NCBI GenBank assembly: GCA_016786495.1
Contig: JAEUUJ010000033.1
Coordinates: 1 to 64,000, forward strand
Length of the DNA stretch: 64,000 nt
Reading direction: 5' to 3'
DNA from: Cyclobacteriaceae bacterium
GTDB lineage: Bacteria > Bacteroidota > Bacteroidia > Cytophagales > Cyclobacteriaceae
Made by a program: the position numbers and the translations under genes. The notes under the pieces are model-generated. The model had not been told where the DNA came from and ran no database searches. It worked only from the letters and a program-made list of their open reading frames with translations. This document shows, in pieces, positions 26,268-35,288 of this stretch. The first letter of the stretch is position 1, and every line of letters starts with the position of its first letter.

Positions 26268-27548
26268 ATGGAAGAACCGCTATCCGCCCCCGATTGGCAA
26301 AAGGAAATCTACCTGAATGGCTTTGCCGGGAAAAAGCTTTCCGCAAAAGTGTCATTTGAAAAACTGGAACGAAAGGCGAAGAAGGAAATGTCGCGCGAAG
26401 CATTCGCATACATTGCCGGGGGTGCGGGAGCCGAAGCAACCATGCACGCAAACCGTACCGCATTTGATCAATGGCACATAGTTCCGCGGATGTTACGGAA
26501 TGTTTCAGAACGAGATACTTCCATAGAACTTTTCGGCCAGCGGCTACCTGCGCCACTTTTATTCGCTCCGGTGGGTGTGCTGGAAATGGTACATCCAAAG
26601 GCTGACATCGCGGTAGCGAAAGCTGCAGCGCGATTGCAACTGCCGTATATTTTTTCGAACCAGGCTTCACGGCCGATGGAGGCGTGCGCAGAGGTGATGG
26701 GCGATAGTCCGCGATGGTTTCAGTTGTATTGGAGTAAATCGAACGATTTGGTATTAAGTTTTTTACAGCGTGCCGAACGTAGTGGCTGTCGGGCCCTGGT
26801 GGTAACGCTTGATACTACCCTGCTGGGATGGAGAACGCGCGATCTTGATGTTGCTTATCTTCCTTTTCTGGAAGGGAAAGGCATTGCGCAGTATACATCG
26901 GATCCTGTGTTTCAAAAGTTATTGGATGAACCGGACGACAGCGAGCCTGTTAAACGGAAGGTGACGCTCCAATCGGTGTTGGGGCTGATATCGATGGTTA
27001 ACAATTATCCCGGGAATGGATTTTTTGCGAAGCTCAAGTCGGGACGGCCGTTGAAGGCTGTCAGAAAATTTGTGAGCATCTACTCCAATCCGGCTACTAC
27101 CTGGGATGATTTAAACTTTCTTCGGCAAAACACTAAGTTGCCCATCCTTTTAAAAGGAATCATTCATCGTGATGACGCGAGAAAAGCACTGGATGCGGGA
27201 GTAGATGGAATAATTGTTTCCAATCATGGTGGCCGCCAAACCGATGGATCGATTGCCACGCTCGATGCGCTACCAAAAATTGTTGAAGTTGTACAAAACA
27301 AAATTCCGGTGCTGCTGGATTCGGGTATTCGCGGGGGTGCCGATGTAGTGAAGGCGCTTGCACTGGGTGCAAAGGCGGTGTGTGTAGGCCGACCCTATGT
27401 TTATGGATTAGCCATTGCAGGTGAGCAGGGGGTTTACGAAGTTATGCGGAATATGATGGCTGATTTTGAATTGACCATGGCCCTTTCGGGATGCAAAAAT
27501 GTTGCGGAAATCAACCGGGAAATGCTGGTTCGCGGTATACAATCGTGA
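26268..27548 (+). CDS. FMN-dependent alpha-hydroxy-acid oxidase/dehydrogenase
   Basis: A 426-residue TIM-barrel flavoenzyme oxidising an L-2-hydroxy acid, such as lactate or glycolate, to the keto acid. Diagnostic sites are 'FAYIAGGAGAEATMHANR' near the N-terminus, 'FAPVGV' (FMN contact), 'WFQLYW', 'VTLDTTLLGWRTRDLD', the flavin-binding Lys in 'PILLKGI', the catalytic His319 in 'SNHGGRQTDG' and the phosphate-binding 'DSGIRGGADVVKALALGAKAVCVGRPY'. The 'GWRTRDLD' loop resembles lactate monooxygenase-type members, so lactate is the best guess. There is no membrane anchor. It is divergent from the CinA fusion, with 96 bp between them. Confidence 0.9.
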   Translation: MEEPLSAPDWQKEIYLNGFAGKKLSAKVSFEKLERKAKKEMSREAFAYIAGGAGAEATMHANRTAFDQWHIVPRMLRNVSERDTSIELFGQRLPAPLLFAPVGVLEMVHPKADIAVAKAAARLQLPYIFSNQASRPMEACAEVMGDSPRWFQLYWSKSNDLVLSFLQRAERSGCRALVVTLDTTLLGWRTRDLDVAYLPFLEGKGIAQYTSDPVFQKLLDEPDDSEPVKRKVTLQSVLGLISMVNNYPGNGFFAKLKSGRPLKAVRKFVSIYSNPATTWDDLNFLRQNTKLPILLKGIIHRDDARKALDAGVDGIIVSNHGGRQTDGSIATLDALPKIVEVVQNKIPVLLDSGIRGGADVVKALALGAKAVCVGRPYVYGLAIAGEQGVYEVMRNMMADFELTMALSGCKNVAEINREMLVRGIQS

Positions 27549-27611
27549 CATAGAATTCAATAGGATTTTGATAGCCCTTCCTATAATTTAGCCCCGATAC
27601 AAAACTCTTCT

Positions 27612-28328
27612 ATGCGGAAAATCAAATGGATTCTGGCGGTTGTGCTAACCGGTTGCACGTCTGCACAGATTAACCAGGCTCTCGATAATGTTAACAAGAC
27701 GTTGGGAAGCGAAAAGCCCCTGACAACAGCTGAAGTTGCGGAGGGATTGAAAGAAGCACTGGTGAAAGGTATTTCCACGGGAGCTGATTTGGTTTCCGTT
27801 ACAGACGGGTATTTCAAAAATCCCGAGATTAAAATTCCGTTTCCGCCCGATGTAAAAAAGGTTGAAGATGCCGTTCGCAAAATCGGACTGGGCAACCAGG
27901 TGGATAAATTTGTGATGACATTGAACCGCGGAGCCGAAGATGCTGCGAAAGAAGCCAAACCTATTTTTATTGCTGCCATCAAGTCGATGACCATTCAGGA
28001 CGCGTGGGCAATTTTACGCGGTGAAGAAAATGCAGCAACCGACTATCTTAAACGAACTACATCCGCACAGCTCAAAGAAAAGTTCAAGCCAGTTATTCAG
28101 AACTCGCTGAATAAAGTAAGTGCCACAAAATATTATGGTGAAATTGTTTCGCGCTACAACCAAATTCCGTTAGTAGAGAAAGTGAATCCGAACCTGGATG
28201 ACTACGCCACCGATAAGGCAATTGAAGGGTTGTTTGTGATGATTGCAAAAGAGGAAAAGAGTATCCGTCAGGATCCTGTTGCCCGCACGACCGACTTGCT
28301 CAAGCGCGTGTTCGGATACAAAAAATAA
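27612..28328 (+). CDS. DUF4197 family lipoprotein
   Basis: A 238-residue lipoprotein with a very short signal and lipobox 'LTGC' (Cys15). The rest is mainly helical and matches the DUF4197 family in its recurring phrases: 'LKEALVKGISTGADLVSVTDGYFKNPEIKIPFPPD', 'FVMTLNRGAEDAAKEAKPIF' and 'ATDYLKRTTSAQLKEKFKPVI'. The function of the family is unknown. It precedes the aldehyde dehydrogenase gene by 30 bp and may be transcribed with it. Confidence 0.9.
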   Translation: MRKIKWILAVVLTGCTSAQINQALDNVNKTLGSEKPLTTAEVAEGLKEALVKGISTGADLVSVTDGYFKNPEIKIPFPPDVKKVEDAVRKIGLGNQVDKFVMTLNRGAEDAAKEAKPIFIAAIKSMTIQDAWAILRGEENAATDYLKRTTSAQLKEKFKPVIQNSLNKVSATKYYGEIVSRYNQIPLVEKVNPNLDDYATDKAIEGLFVMIAKEEKSIRQDPVARTTDLLKRVFGYKK

Positions 28329-28358
28329 ACTAGTTGAGATTACTTAATCAAAATTCCC

Positions 28359-30023
28359 ATGAGTCTTTTTGAAAAACATAATGCTGTTCTCACGAAAGCT
28401 ATTGATGCGTTGCACAGCCGTACGTTCTACGCTGCGTTCCCCGAACATCCGGCTCCATCCGTTTACGGTGAAACCGCGGATGCAGATGGTCAGGCAAAAT
28501 TTAAAGCTGCGCTCGGTAATAAGTTCTCGGAACTAAAGCAAACGAATGCCGAAGGTTGGGCCGGACAGGAAGAGTCGCCTTACCTGCAGGAGCCTCTCAA
28601 GATATCATATCCGACATTCTCTGTCGATACATTAATCGGTAATGCAAAAAATGCTTTTCATACGTGGAGGAAGGTAAGCGTGGAGGATCGGGCGGCAGTT
28701 TTGATGGAGTCGCTTGATCGCATGAAAGCACGATTCTTTGAAATCGCGTACGCGACCATGCACACTACCGGCCAGGGATACATGATGGCGTTTCAGGCGT
28801 CTGGTCCGCATGCGGCAGATCGCGCGCTGGAAGCGATTGCAGCCGGCTATGAAGAACTGAAACGTTTTCCTGCATCAGCCTTGTGGGATAAGCCGATGGG
28901 TAAATTTAATATCCAGTTGAATAAAGAATGGCGGGCAATTCCGAAAGGCATTTCGGTGGTGATTGGTTGCTCAACATTCCCCACCTGGAACTCGGTAACC
29001 GGCATTTATGGTAGCCTGATTACGGGCAATGCAGTAATCGTAAAGCCTCATCCGGGCGCAATTCTTCCGATTGCGATTGTTGTGGCAGAAATTCAAAAAG
29101 TACTGAGTGAAAACAATTTTGATCCGAACACGTGCCAGTTAGCGGTCGATACGTATGATAAGATGATCACCAAAGAACTCGCGGAACACAAAGATGTTAA
29201 GCTGATTGACTATACCGGTAATTCAAATTTTGGTAGTTACCTGGAGGCCTTACCGGGCAAAATCGTATTCACCGAGAAAACAGGCGTTAATTCGGTCATC
29301 CTGGATTCGGTTGCCGATATCGATAAAGCAGCGGCTAACCTCGCGTTTTCGGTAAACCTGTACAGCGGACAGATGTGTACCGCGCCTCAGAATTTTTATA
29401 TCCCGGAAGGAGGAATATCAACGCCAAACGGAACGGTGAGTTTTGATGAGTTCGCTCAGAAACTGGTGGATAACATTAACGGTCTGATCGACAATCCCAA
29501 AGCAGGCCCGTTTGTGCTGGGTGCTGTTCAAAATAAAAAGACAAGCGAACGTGTGCTGGAAGCGGAGAAACTTACCGGAAAAGTTTGGCTTAAATCGCGC
29601 ACGTTTGAAAACCCGATGTTTAAGAATGCGCGGGTAGCGACTCCGGTCATTGTGGAGGTTGGTGCATCCAAAAAGGAAATTTTCAGCAAAGAACTGTTTG
29701 GTCCGATTGTATTGTTGATCAAAACGAAAAATACGGATCAGTCAATCGAGTTGGCGCAGGAAATGGCAATTCATCACGGTGCGATCTCCTGCGGGGCGTA
29801 TACAACCAACCCTGCGGTGCGCGAAAAGATTGCAGATGAGATGGCGCTTGCCGCTACACCGGTGTCATTCAATTTAACCGGAGGTATCTACATGAATCAA
29901 AATGCAGCGTTTTCTGATTTCCATGTAACGGGAGGAAATCCTTCCGGTAATGCATCGTTTACGAATCCGGAATATGTCACGAAACGCTTTACGTGGGTGG
30001 GTCACCGCGAGCCCGTGATGTAG
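28359..30023 (+). CDS. paaN: PaaN-type aldehyde dehydrogenase
   Basis: A 554-residue enzyme of the aldehyde dehydrogenase superfamily, of the stand-alone PaaN type annotated in phenylacetate degradation and known to differ from the PaaZ fusion enzyme. It has an unusually long N-terminus (about 100 residues: 'RTFYAAFPEHPAPSVYGETA', 'SPYLQEPLKISYP') before the Rossmann part. The nucleophile is Cys340 in 'YSGQMCTAPQNFY', and the region 'CSTFPTWNSVTGIYGSLITGNAVIVKPHP' corresponds to the NAD-binding Lys segment. No other paa genes are present in the window, so it may work in another aldehyde pathway. Its stop codon abuts that of the convergent PAP2 gene. Confidence 0.88.
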   Translation: MSLFEKHNAVLTKAIDALHSRTFYAAFPEHPAPSVYGETADADGQAKFKAALGNKFSELKQTNAEGWAGQEESPYLQEPLKISYPTFSVDTLIGNAKNAFHTWRKVSVEDRAAVLMESLDRMKARFFEIAYATMHTTGQGYMMAFQASGPHAADRALEAIAAGYEELKRFPASALWDKPMGKFNIQLNKEWRAIPKGISVVIGCSTFPTWNSVTGIYGSLITGNAVIVKPHPGAILPIAIVVAEIQKVLSENNFDPNTCQLAVDTYDKMITKELAEHKDVKLIDYTGNSNFGSYLEALPGKIVFTEKTGVNSVILDSVADIDKAAANLAFSVNLYSGQMCTAPQNFYIPEGGISTPNGTVSFDEFAQKLVDNINGLIDNPKAGPFVLGAVQNKKTSERVLEAEKLTGKVWLKSRTFENPMFKNARVATPVIVEVGASKKEIFSKELFGPIVLLIKTKNTDQSIELAQEMAIHHGAISCGAYTTNPAVREKIADEMALAATPVSFNLTGGIYMNQNAAFSDFHVTGGNPSGNASFTNPEYVTKRFTWVGHREPVM

Positions 30024-30845
30024 TTAAAACCTGTACGCAAGATGGAAGTACCCCGGCATGACTGATACCGTCAGATTGTCCGGGGTATTTTTATGTAGAA
30101 CCGGAATGAAATACCCGATGGCGCTTCCGACAAGCGCGCCTGCCAGAACATCCGTTGGATAGTGTTCGCCTGCAGCAACACGCGCGTATGCGGTTAACGA
30201 TGCCGCGGTGAGCGTGGTGCTCCACACAAGTATGCTGGCGGCTCCCTTACCGTAAATGTCTGTGAATGTTTTCGAGGTAAATACCGCGAACGCAAACGTG
30301 CGGGAACTGTGTCCTGAAATGAACGAGGTACTTGCCGTGGGAGCCTCTGTATTTTGAAACTGGAAACGCTCTTCAGGAGAGAAAGACGTGTTGTAGAGAT
30401 AGGGCCTTATTCGTCCGGTAAGAGATTTTGAGATATCGGTAACTCCCGTGGTGAGCCAGAGTACTTCCATGTACATCACGCCCAGCGTTACCGCATGATT
30501 CCATCGCTTTTGAACGAGTTCCGGAGCAACCAGCGCAACGGGGAGGTAGGGCAGTGTTTTATACAAAACGTTACTGGTCTTATCCATGGAACGATTCCAG
30601 TGGTAGGTTGCATTGCGATCGAACCGGTTCACATCATTGCGATCCAGTTTTGTGATTTGATTCACCGTGAGGTTATGATCTTTTTGATCGCTCAGCTCTT
30701 TTGATCCGTAATAGGCAACCGTGCTGACGGGAATGGCGATGAAATCTTTTTTAGTGAGTTTGTAAGGAAACGAATTCTCCTGTGCCGAGGCGGTTAACGC
30801 CAGTGGTAGCAAAAACGCTGGAATGAGCCAATCCGTCAACTTCAT
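30024..30845 (-). CDS. PAP2 family phosphatase, exported
   Basis: A 273-residue membrane-associated acid phosphatase of the PAP2 superfamily, which removes phosphate from lipid phosphates such as undecaprenyl pyrophosphate or phosphatidic acid. From ATG 30845 the N-terminus 'MKLTDWLIPAFLLPLALTASAQ' is a signal peptide. The earlier in-frame ATG at 30869 adds eight residues before this signal and is less likely. The three catalytic motifs are present: KX6RP as 'KSLTGRIRP', 'SFISGHSSRT' with the first His, and 'RVAAGEHYPTDVLAG' with the second His and Asp. The frame ends at 30024, directly against the paaN stop. Confidence 0.9.
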   Translation of the reverse strand: MKLTDWLIPAFLLPLALTASAQENSFPYKLTKKDFIAIPVSTVAYYGSKELSDQKDHNLTVNQITKLDRNDVNRFDRNATYHWNRSMDKTSNVLYKTLPYLPVALVAPELVQKRWNHAVTLGVMYMEVLWLTTGVTDISKSLTGRIRPYLYNTSFSPEERFQFQNTEAPTASTSFISGHSSRTFAFAVFTSKTFTDIYGKGAASILVWSTTLTAASLTAYARVAAGEHYPTDVLAGALVGSAIGYFIPVLHKNTPDNLTVSVMPGYFHLAYRF

Positions 30846-30898
30846 AGGATGAAGATAACGGGTAACCACGAATCAAGCCAACGATTGCAGTATGCGGC

Positions 30899-32203
30899 TT
30901 AAAATTTACGTATTAGCTTAAAAGCCGGATACGAAATTACCCCCACGCCAAGAACAATCAGGAAATTGAATTGATCACTTTTAGCAAAGCCAATAAACAT
31001 GGCCGCTGTTGCTAATAGAACAATCACGGGAGTTACGGGATAGCCCCAGGCACGATAGGGTCGGGGAGCATTGGGCTCGGTTCGTCGCAATTTGATGTGG
31101 GCTGCAAAGCTGAGCCCGGTAACCACGAGCGACATAAACCCCGCTAATGCAAAAAGTTGCTGGAAAGAACCTACGATAATCAAAACAAAACTGAAGGCTG
31201 TTGTGATAAGTAATGAGATAACGGGAGTTCCGCCTTTATTGATGTGTGTGCCTTGCCGGATAAAAAAACGGTCACGACTTAGTCCAAACATAATGCGCGC
31301 GGGGATCATCATGTATGCATTCAGGATACTCAAAATAGAAACAACCGCGATGATGATTACAAGCTTTGATCCGGATTCACCAAATACAACCCGCGCAACA
31401 TCGGATGCCGCGAGCGGTGAGTTGGCCAACGCAGCAGGCGGAATCACATGCATAAACGCCATGTTGAGGAGAATGTAAATCACAATCACCATGATAACGC
31501 CCGTAAACAGCGACTTTGGAATGTTTCGTGATGGATCTACATCTTCTTCCGCGAAAAAACACCCTGACCACCAGCCATTGTACGCTCCCATAATGAGTTG
31601 CAGGGCCGTGAGGAAACCAAGAATTGTTGTGCTTTCGACAAGACCTTCTGCCTTTTCGGGTGTGATTGTTCCGGTGTCAACAAAAAAGCAGGCTATGACC
31701 AACGCAACGAAAAATAAAACTTTTGCCACGCTGGTTATCTGCTGGGCGATGCTGCCACTCTTGACGCCACTCAAGTGAAACAGCATGAACAGAATCAAAA
31801 AGCCAAGGCCGATCAGTGTTTCAAACCCCGCGAGTGGCGTGAACAACAGCGCGAGATACTCACCGATTACAATACAGAAATAGGCCGGTGCGATCGAGTT
31901 GAGTAAATAATCAAACCAGCCTGAAATAAATCCGGCATAGTCACCAAACGCGCGCTTCACATAATTATAGGGGCCGCCTGCTTTCGGCATCATGGTAGCC
32001 ATTTCGGCAAACAATCCTGCGGCCAGCAATACATATCCGCCAACAAATAACCATGCAAATATGATCAGCCAGTAACTGTGCACATGGCCTGCGATGATTC
32101 CGGGAGCGCGTAAGATGCCAACACCGATGGTTCCTCCCACCAGCACAGCAATGCCAAAGCCGGCTCCGAGAATTTTCTTTAGTTCGTTTTTTTGCTGACT
32201 CAC
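30899..32203 (-). CDS. Amino acid permease (APC superfamily)
   Basis: A 434-residue inner-membrane transporter with about 12 hydrophobic helices. The APC signature in helix 1, 'LVGGTIGVGILRAPG', and the helix 2-3 region 'AGLFAEMATMMPKAGGPYNYVKRAFG' are clear, as is 'AYNGWWSGCFFAEEDVDPSRNIPKSL' in the middle. It resembles the LAT-like/AdiC-like branch that moves neutral or basic amino acids by exchange or proton symport. Substrate unknown. It is the last gene of the fmt-folA operon, 25 bp after the SDR gene. Confidence 0.92.
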   Translation of the reverse strand: MSQQKNELKKILGAGFGIAVLVGGTIGVGILRAPGIIAGHVHSYWLIIFAWLFVGGYVLLAAGLFAEMATMMPKAGGPYNYVKRAFGDYAGFISGWFDYLLNSIAPAYFCIVIGEYLALLFTPLAGFETLIGLGFLILFMLFHLSGVKSGSIAQQITSVAKVLFFVALVIACFFVDTGTITPEKAEGLVESTTILGFLTALQLIMGAYNGWWSGCFFAEEDVDPSRNIPKSLFTGVIMVIVIYILLNMAFMHVIPPAALANSPLAASDVARVVFGESGSKLVIIIAVVSILSILNAYMMIPARIMFGLSRDRFFIRQGTHINKGGTPVISLLITTAFSFVLIIVGSFQQLFALAGFMSLVVTGLSFAAHIKLRRTEPNAPRPYRAWGYPVTPVIVLLATAAMFIGFAKSDQFNFLIVLGVGVISYPAFKLIRKF

Positions 32204-32228
32204 GCGAAGGGGTTAAGAAATTTGAGGG

Positions 32229-33038
32229 TTACCGCACCTTCGCGTTTCGTACAATCTTCGAGAAAAACCCGGGAAAGAATCGCTTCATGCGGATAGCCAT
32301 CACTTCTTTTGCACCTCCGATGTACACCTCTTCTTTCCGCGCTTCAATGGCCCGGATCATTTTCTTGGCAAATACGTGTCGGTCCATACCCGATCCGGTG
32401 GTCTCGTCCATGGTCTTATTCTTTGATCCATCGCCCACTAGCGCATTAACCGAAATGTTGGTATGAATCCAGCCCGGACAAACCAGGGTTACGTGAATGT
32501 TTTTGCTTTCGTGCCAAAGTTCCGCGCGAAGCGAATCAAAGAATCCATGTAATGCATGCTTGGCGGCAGCGTATCCTGTCCGGTAGGCCGTGCCGATAAT
32601 GCCCATGACACTTGTGATCGTTACGTAATGCCCGCTTTTGCGCTTGATGAAATGCGGCATCAAAAATTTGGTGAGTGCTATCGTACCGAAGTAATCAATT
32701 TCCATGATTCTGCGGTCGACATCCAGGTGCGTATCTTTTGCAAGACTGCGCTGACTGATCCCTCCGTTGTTGATCAGGATATCAACATGACCAAACAATT
32801 GAATCGCAGCTTCTACGCTGAGTTGCAGGGTTGATGACTCCGCCAGGTCTAACGGCAGCACGCGAATGTTCGGCTGTGCCTGCGCGATGCAATTTCCCTT
32901 TACCCGCTCAAGCTCTTCTTTCCTGCGGGAAGAAATGATCAGCTTTACGTTCTTCTTCGCCAATGCATAAACCAATGCTTCGCCAATCCCAGACGATGCA
33001 CCCGTTACCCATATTACTTTGCCTGTGAGTTTTGCCAT
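32229..33038 (-). CDS. Short-chain dehydrogenase/reductase (DHRS7-like)
   Basis: A 269-residue classical SDR with 'TGASSGIG' (cofactor), 'NNGGIS' (variant of NNAG), the catalytic Ser in 'TITSVMG' and YxxxK as 'YAAAK'. The C-terminal extension 'MAIRMKRFFPGFFSKIVRNAKVR' is basic and amphipathic, as in DHRS7/DHRS11-type enzymes acting on lipids or steroids. Exact substrate unknown. The start codon shares one base with the stop of the upstream membrane-protein gene (TAATG), showing tight translational coupling. Confidence 0.88.
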   Translation of the reverse strand: MAKLTGKVIWVTGASSGIGEALVYALAKKNVKLIISSRRKEELERVKGNCIAQAQPNIRVLPLDLAESSTLQLSVEAAIQLFGHVDILINNGGISQRSLAKDTHLDVDRRIMEIDYFGTIALTKFLMPHFIKRKSGHYVTITSVMGIIGTAYRTGYAAAKHALHGFFDSLRAELWHESKNIHVTLVCPGWIHTNISVNALVGDGSKNKTMDETTGSGMDRHVFAKKMIRAIEARKEEVYIGGAKEVMAIRMKRFFPGFFSKIVRNAKVR

Positions 33039-33415
33039 TATGCTGCTGCGCGTTTTGCTTTGTTATCTTCAATGTAAACCCAAATCGTGTATCCGCACAA
33101 TGCTGTACCGAGCGGGAAACTAAATACACCCAGACAGCCGAAAATCAATGCCATCGTCATTGCCCACGGTGCTTTATTGAGCAATCCGATTCCCGCAATG
33201 ATGCGTGGAATGGCAAAAACAAAAATGATGCTCCAGCCAATTATTTGAATGAAAGACTCAATCCACTCCACCGCCCACAAGTCACTGGCGGGAACTTCGT
33301 GAATAATCAGGGGGAAGATGATGGAGAAAAAGGCCATCAACAATACCATTGCAAAAATGCGTAAGACTCCCGATACGATGAACAGGATGCCAAGAATGCG
33401 TTTATGTGAATCCAT
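33038..33415 (-). CDS. Small membrane protein with about four helices
   Basis: A 125-residue protein with four predicted membrane segments (about 8-35, 55-78, 82-105 and a shorter one near 105-115), ending in the charged tail 'YIEDNKAKRAAA'. I recognise no family motif. It lies in the middle of the fmt-folA-SDR-permease operon, 8 bp after folA and overlapping the SDR start by 1 bp. It looks like the small 'hypothetical membrane' proteins common in Bacteroidota. Confidence 0.8.
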   Translation of the reverse strand: MDSHKRILGILFIVSGVLRIFAMVLLMAFFSIIFPLIIHEVPASDLWAVEWIESFIQIIGWSIIFVFAIPRIIAGIGLLNKAPWAMTMALIFGCLGVFSFPLGTALCGYTIWVYIEDNKAKRAAA

Positions 33416-33423
33416 AGTGTTAG

Positions 33424-33930
33424 TTAAGCAGGTTTTTTGTCGTAAATCACGAAGTCAAAACTGTACGCATGCCGGGCGTCAGCGGGATGAGATTTCCGGG
33501 AAACTTCGTTCCATTCGTACGCATTAATACTGGGGAAGAATGCGTCACCTTCCAGTGATGTTTGAATTTCGGTGAGGTACAAGCGGTTCGCAAACGCAAG
33601 ACTTTGGGCATAGATTTCAGCGCCCCCGATGATAAACACTTCCGGCTCGTGATTATCGATCGCGATGTCGATGCCGGCAGAAATGGAGTTAACCACGATA
33701 CAGCCGGGTGCCTCGTATTCGTCCTGACGAGTTACGACAATGTTGGTACGGTTAGCGAGCGGTCGGAATTTGGCCGGAATGGATTCGTAATTTTTTCTCC
33801 CCATAATCACATGATGGCCGAGGGTCGTTTGCATGAAATATTTCATATCGTCAGGCAAATGCCAGGGCAGGTCGTTACTCTTCCCAATAACCCGGTTCTC
33901 GGTAAGCGCTGCGATCAGGGAGATAATCAT
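33424..33930 (-). CDS. folA: Dihydrofolate reductase
   Basis: Reduces dihydrofolate to tetrahydrofolate with NADPH. The 168-residue length is normal. The family pattern is complete: '[30 protein letters not shown]', with Trp and the substrate-binding Asp in the 'LPWHLPDD' region, '[13 protein letters not shown]' (NADPH contacts), 'NIVVTRQ' and '[14 protein letters not shown]' (the GG cofactor turn). It is translated 9 bp after fmt, which consumes formyl-tetrahydrofolate, so the two are functionally linked. Confidence 0.97.
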   Translation of the reverse strand: MIISLIAALTENRVIGKSNDLPWHLPDDMKYFMQTTLGHHVIMGRKNYESIPAKFRPLANRTNIVVTRQDEYEAPGCIVVNSISAGIDIAIDNHEPEVFIIGGAEIYAQSLAFANRLYLTEIQTSLEGDAFFPSINAYEWNEVSRKSHPADARHAYSFDFVIYDKKPA

Positions 33931-33939
33931 ATCCGAAAG

Positions 33940-34866
33940 TTACACTTTATTGCCTCTGAAAAACTCTTCTACCGTCATTCGTTTTTTGCCTTCCGGCTGA
34001 AGCTCCACAATCGCAACCCAGCCGTCTGAAGTCCGGATATCCAAATGCGTTTTGTTGTCGGTGCGGGTTGATCCGCTGTCGATGGTTAAATGCCGGCCCT
34101 GATCAGGTGCTTTCTGTGCAACAAAGATTTTATAGTTTTTTCCGTTCAAGGTTGTCCAGGCGGCAGGATACGGACTCAATCCCCGTATAAAGTCGACCAC
34201 GCGTTGTGAAGGTTGCGCCCAGTTGATTTCACATGTCTCCTTAAAAATCTTGGGTGCGTGCTTGATTTCTGTTTGCGCATCCTGTGGAACGGAAGGATAG
34301 CTTCCGGTTTCAATGGCCTGAACGGTTTTCAAAACCAGGTGAGCGCCTTTACGCATCAATCGTTCGTACACGGTGCCGACATTATCCGTGTCGTGGATAG
34401 GTTCTTTTTCCTGAAAGATGATGCTGCCCGTATCAATTTCATGTTTCAGAAAGAAGGTTGTTACACCCGTTTCTTTTTCTCCGTTGATAATGGCCCAGTT
34501 GATCGGAGCCGCACCCCGGTATTGGGGCAGGAGGGAAGCATGCAAATTAAACGTACCAAACTGCGGCATGGCCCACACAACTTCTGGCAACATCCGAAAT
34601 GCCACGACCACCTGCAGATTGGCGTTGTAGCTTTTCAACTCTTCGATAAACTCAGGTGCTTTCAGATTAGTCGGCTGCAATACCGGGATGTTCAGCCGCA
34701 GGGCGGCTTCCTTAACGGGTGAGCCGCTAAGTTTTTGGCCGCGGCCCTGGGGTTTATCGGGCGCGGTAATTACGGCCACTACATTGAATTTGTTTTTGGC
34801 CAGAATCTCCAGGCTGGGAACGGCAAATTCGGGCGTTCCCATAAAAATTATTCTCAGTGAATTCAT
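33940..34866 (-). CDS. fmt: Methionyl-tRNA formyltransferase
   Basis: Transfers the formyl group of 10-formyl-tetrahydrofolate to initiator methionyl-tRNA. At 308 residues it is of normal length, with the catalytic domain (1-205) carrying 'IIFMGTPEFAVPSL' and the active-site Asn-His-Asp set in 'NLHASLLPQYRGAAPI' and 'EIDTGSII', then the OB-like C-terminal domain (about 210-308, 'GLSPYPAAWT'). It is the first gene of a five-gene minus-strand operon and is divergent from padR. The shared upstream region holds the PadR operator array, so it may also respond to PadR. Confidence 0.97.
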   Translation of the reverse strand: MNSLRIIFMGTPEFAVPSLEILAKNKFNVVAVITAPDKPQGRGQKLSGSPVKEAALRLNIPVLQPTNLKAPEFIEELKSYNANLQVVVAFRMLPEVVWAMPQFGTFNLHASLLPQYRGAAPINWAIINGEKETGVTTFFLKHEIDTGSIIFQEKEPIHDTDNVGTVYERLMRKGAHLVLKTVQAIETGSYPSVPQDAQTEIKHAPKIFKETCEINWAQPSQRVVDFIRGLSPYPAAWTTLNGKNYKIFVAQKAPDQGRHLTIDSGSTRTDNKTHLDIRTSDGWVAIVELQPEGKKRMTVEEFFRGNKV

Positions 34867-34902
34867 GCAGAAACGGCAAATATGAGATAAAATATCAATT
34901 TC

Positions 34903-34940
34903 TGATACATAGATATTTGATATATAGAAATATGATATAT
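34903..34940 (+). repeat. Three 15-bp spaced iterons, probable PadR operator
   Basis: The octamer TGATAYAT occurs at 34903-34910 (TGATACAT), 34918-34925 and 34933-34940 (both TGATATAT), exactly 15 bp apart, each followed by similar A/T-rich spacers. The second and third copies overlap the -33 and -7 elements of the padR promoter. Regulators of this family commonly bind their own promoters, so autoregulation is likely. Confidence 0.65.
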
Positions 34941-34945
34941 CTTTG
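34916..34945 (+). promoter_or_regulatory. padR promoter, best Bacteroidota-type promoter in the window
   Basis: TTTG (34916-34919), an 18-bp spacer and TATCTTTG (34938-34945, exact TAnnTTTG). The padR ATG begins at 34950, only 5 bases after the -7 box, so the transcript would start at or within the start codon and be effectively leaderless. Confidence 0.8.
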
Positions 34946-34949
34946 TTCT

Positions 34950-35288
34950 ATGTATTCAAAAGAACTGCTAAAAGGCACGATTTCGATTATTGTGCTCAAA
35001 CTATTGTCCGAACAGGAACGCATGTACGGATACGAAATCTCGCAACGCGTGAAAGAATTGTCTGACGGCAAAATTCACCTGAAGGATGGGTCATTGTATC
35101 CGGCTCTCCAAAAAATGACGGCAGACGGCTTGTTGTCGTTTAAAGAGGAGGAAGTTGGCGGCCGCGTTCGCAAGTATTACTATATCACGAAGCAGGGTCA
35201 CACGGAAAAGACGGCTTCGGTTAACGAGTTGCAGGATTTCATCGCAACATTAAATAAAATCGTATTTCCCGAATTTAGAACAGCATGA
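34950..35288 (+). CDS. PadR family transcriptional regulator
   Basis: A 112-residue winged-helix regulator: 'KELLKGTISIIVLKLLSEQERMYGYEIS' is the PadR N-terminal helix set, 'LKDGSLYPALQKMTADGLL' is the recognition helix with its preceding turn, and 'RVRKYYYITKQGH' is the wing. An in-frame ATG at 34857 exists, but it lies within the fmt start region and upstream of the promoter. The ATG at 34950 gives the normal PadR N-terminus. The stop overlaps the start of the membrane partner gene by 4 bp (ATGA). Such pairs are common in Bacteroidota, where the regulator is thought to control its own operon. Confidence 0.92.
   Translation: MYSKELLKGTISIIVLKLLSEQERMYGYEISQRVKELSDGKIHLKDGSLYPALQKMTADGLLSFKEEEVGGRVRKYYYITKQGHTEKTASVNELQDFIATLNKIVFPEFRTA

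Noticed and set aside
34857-34949. PadR start at 34857
   Set aside because: It lies upstream of the promoter boxes and operator array, and the ATG at 34950 gives the normal PadR N-terminus.
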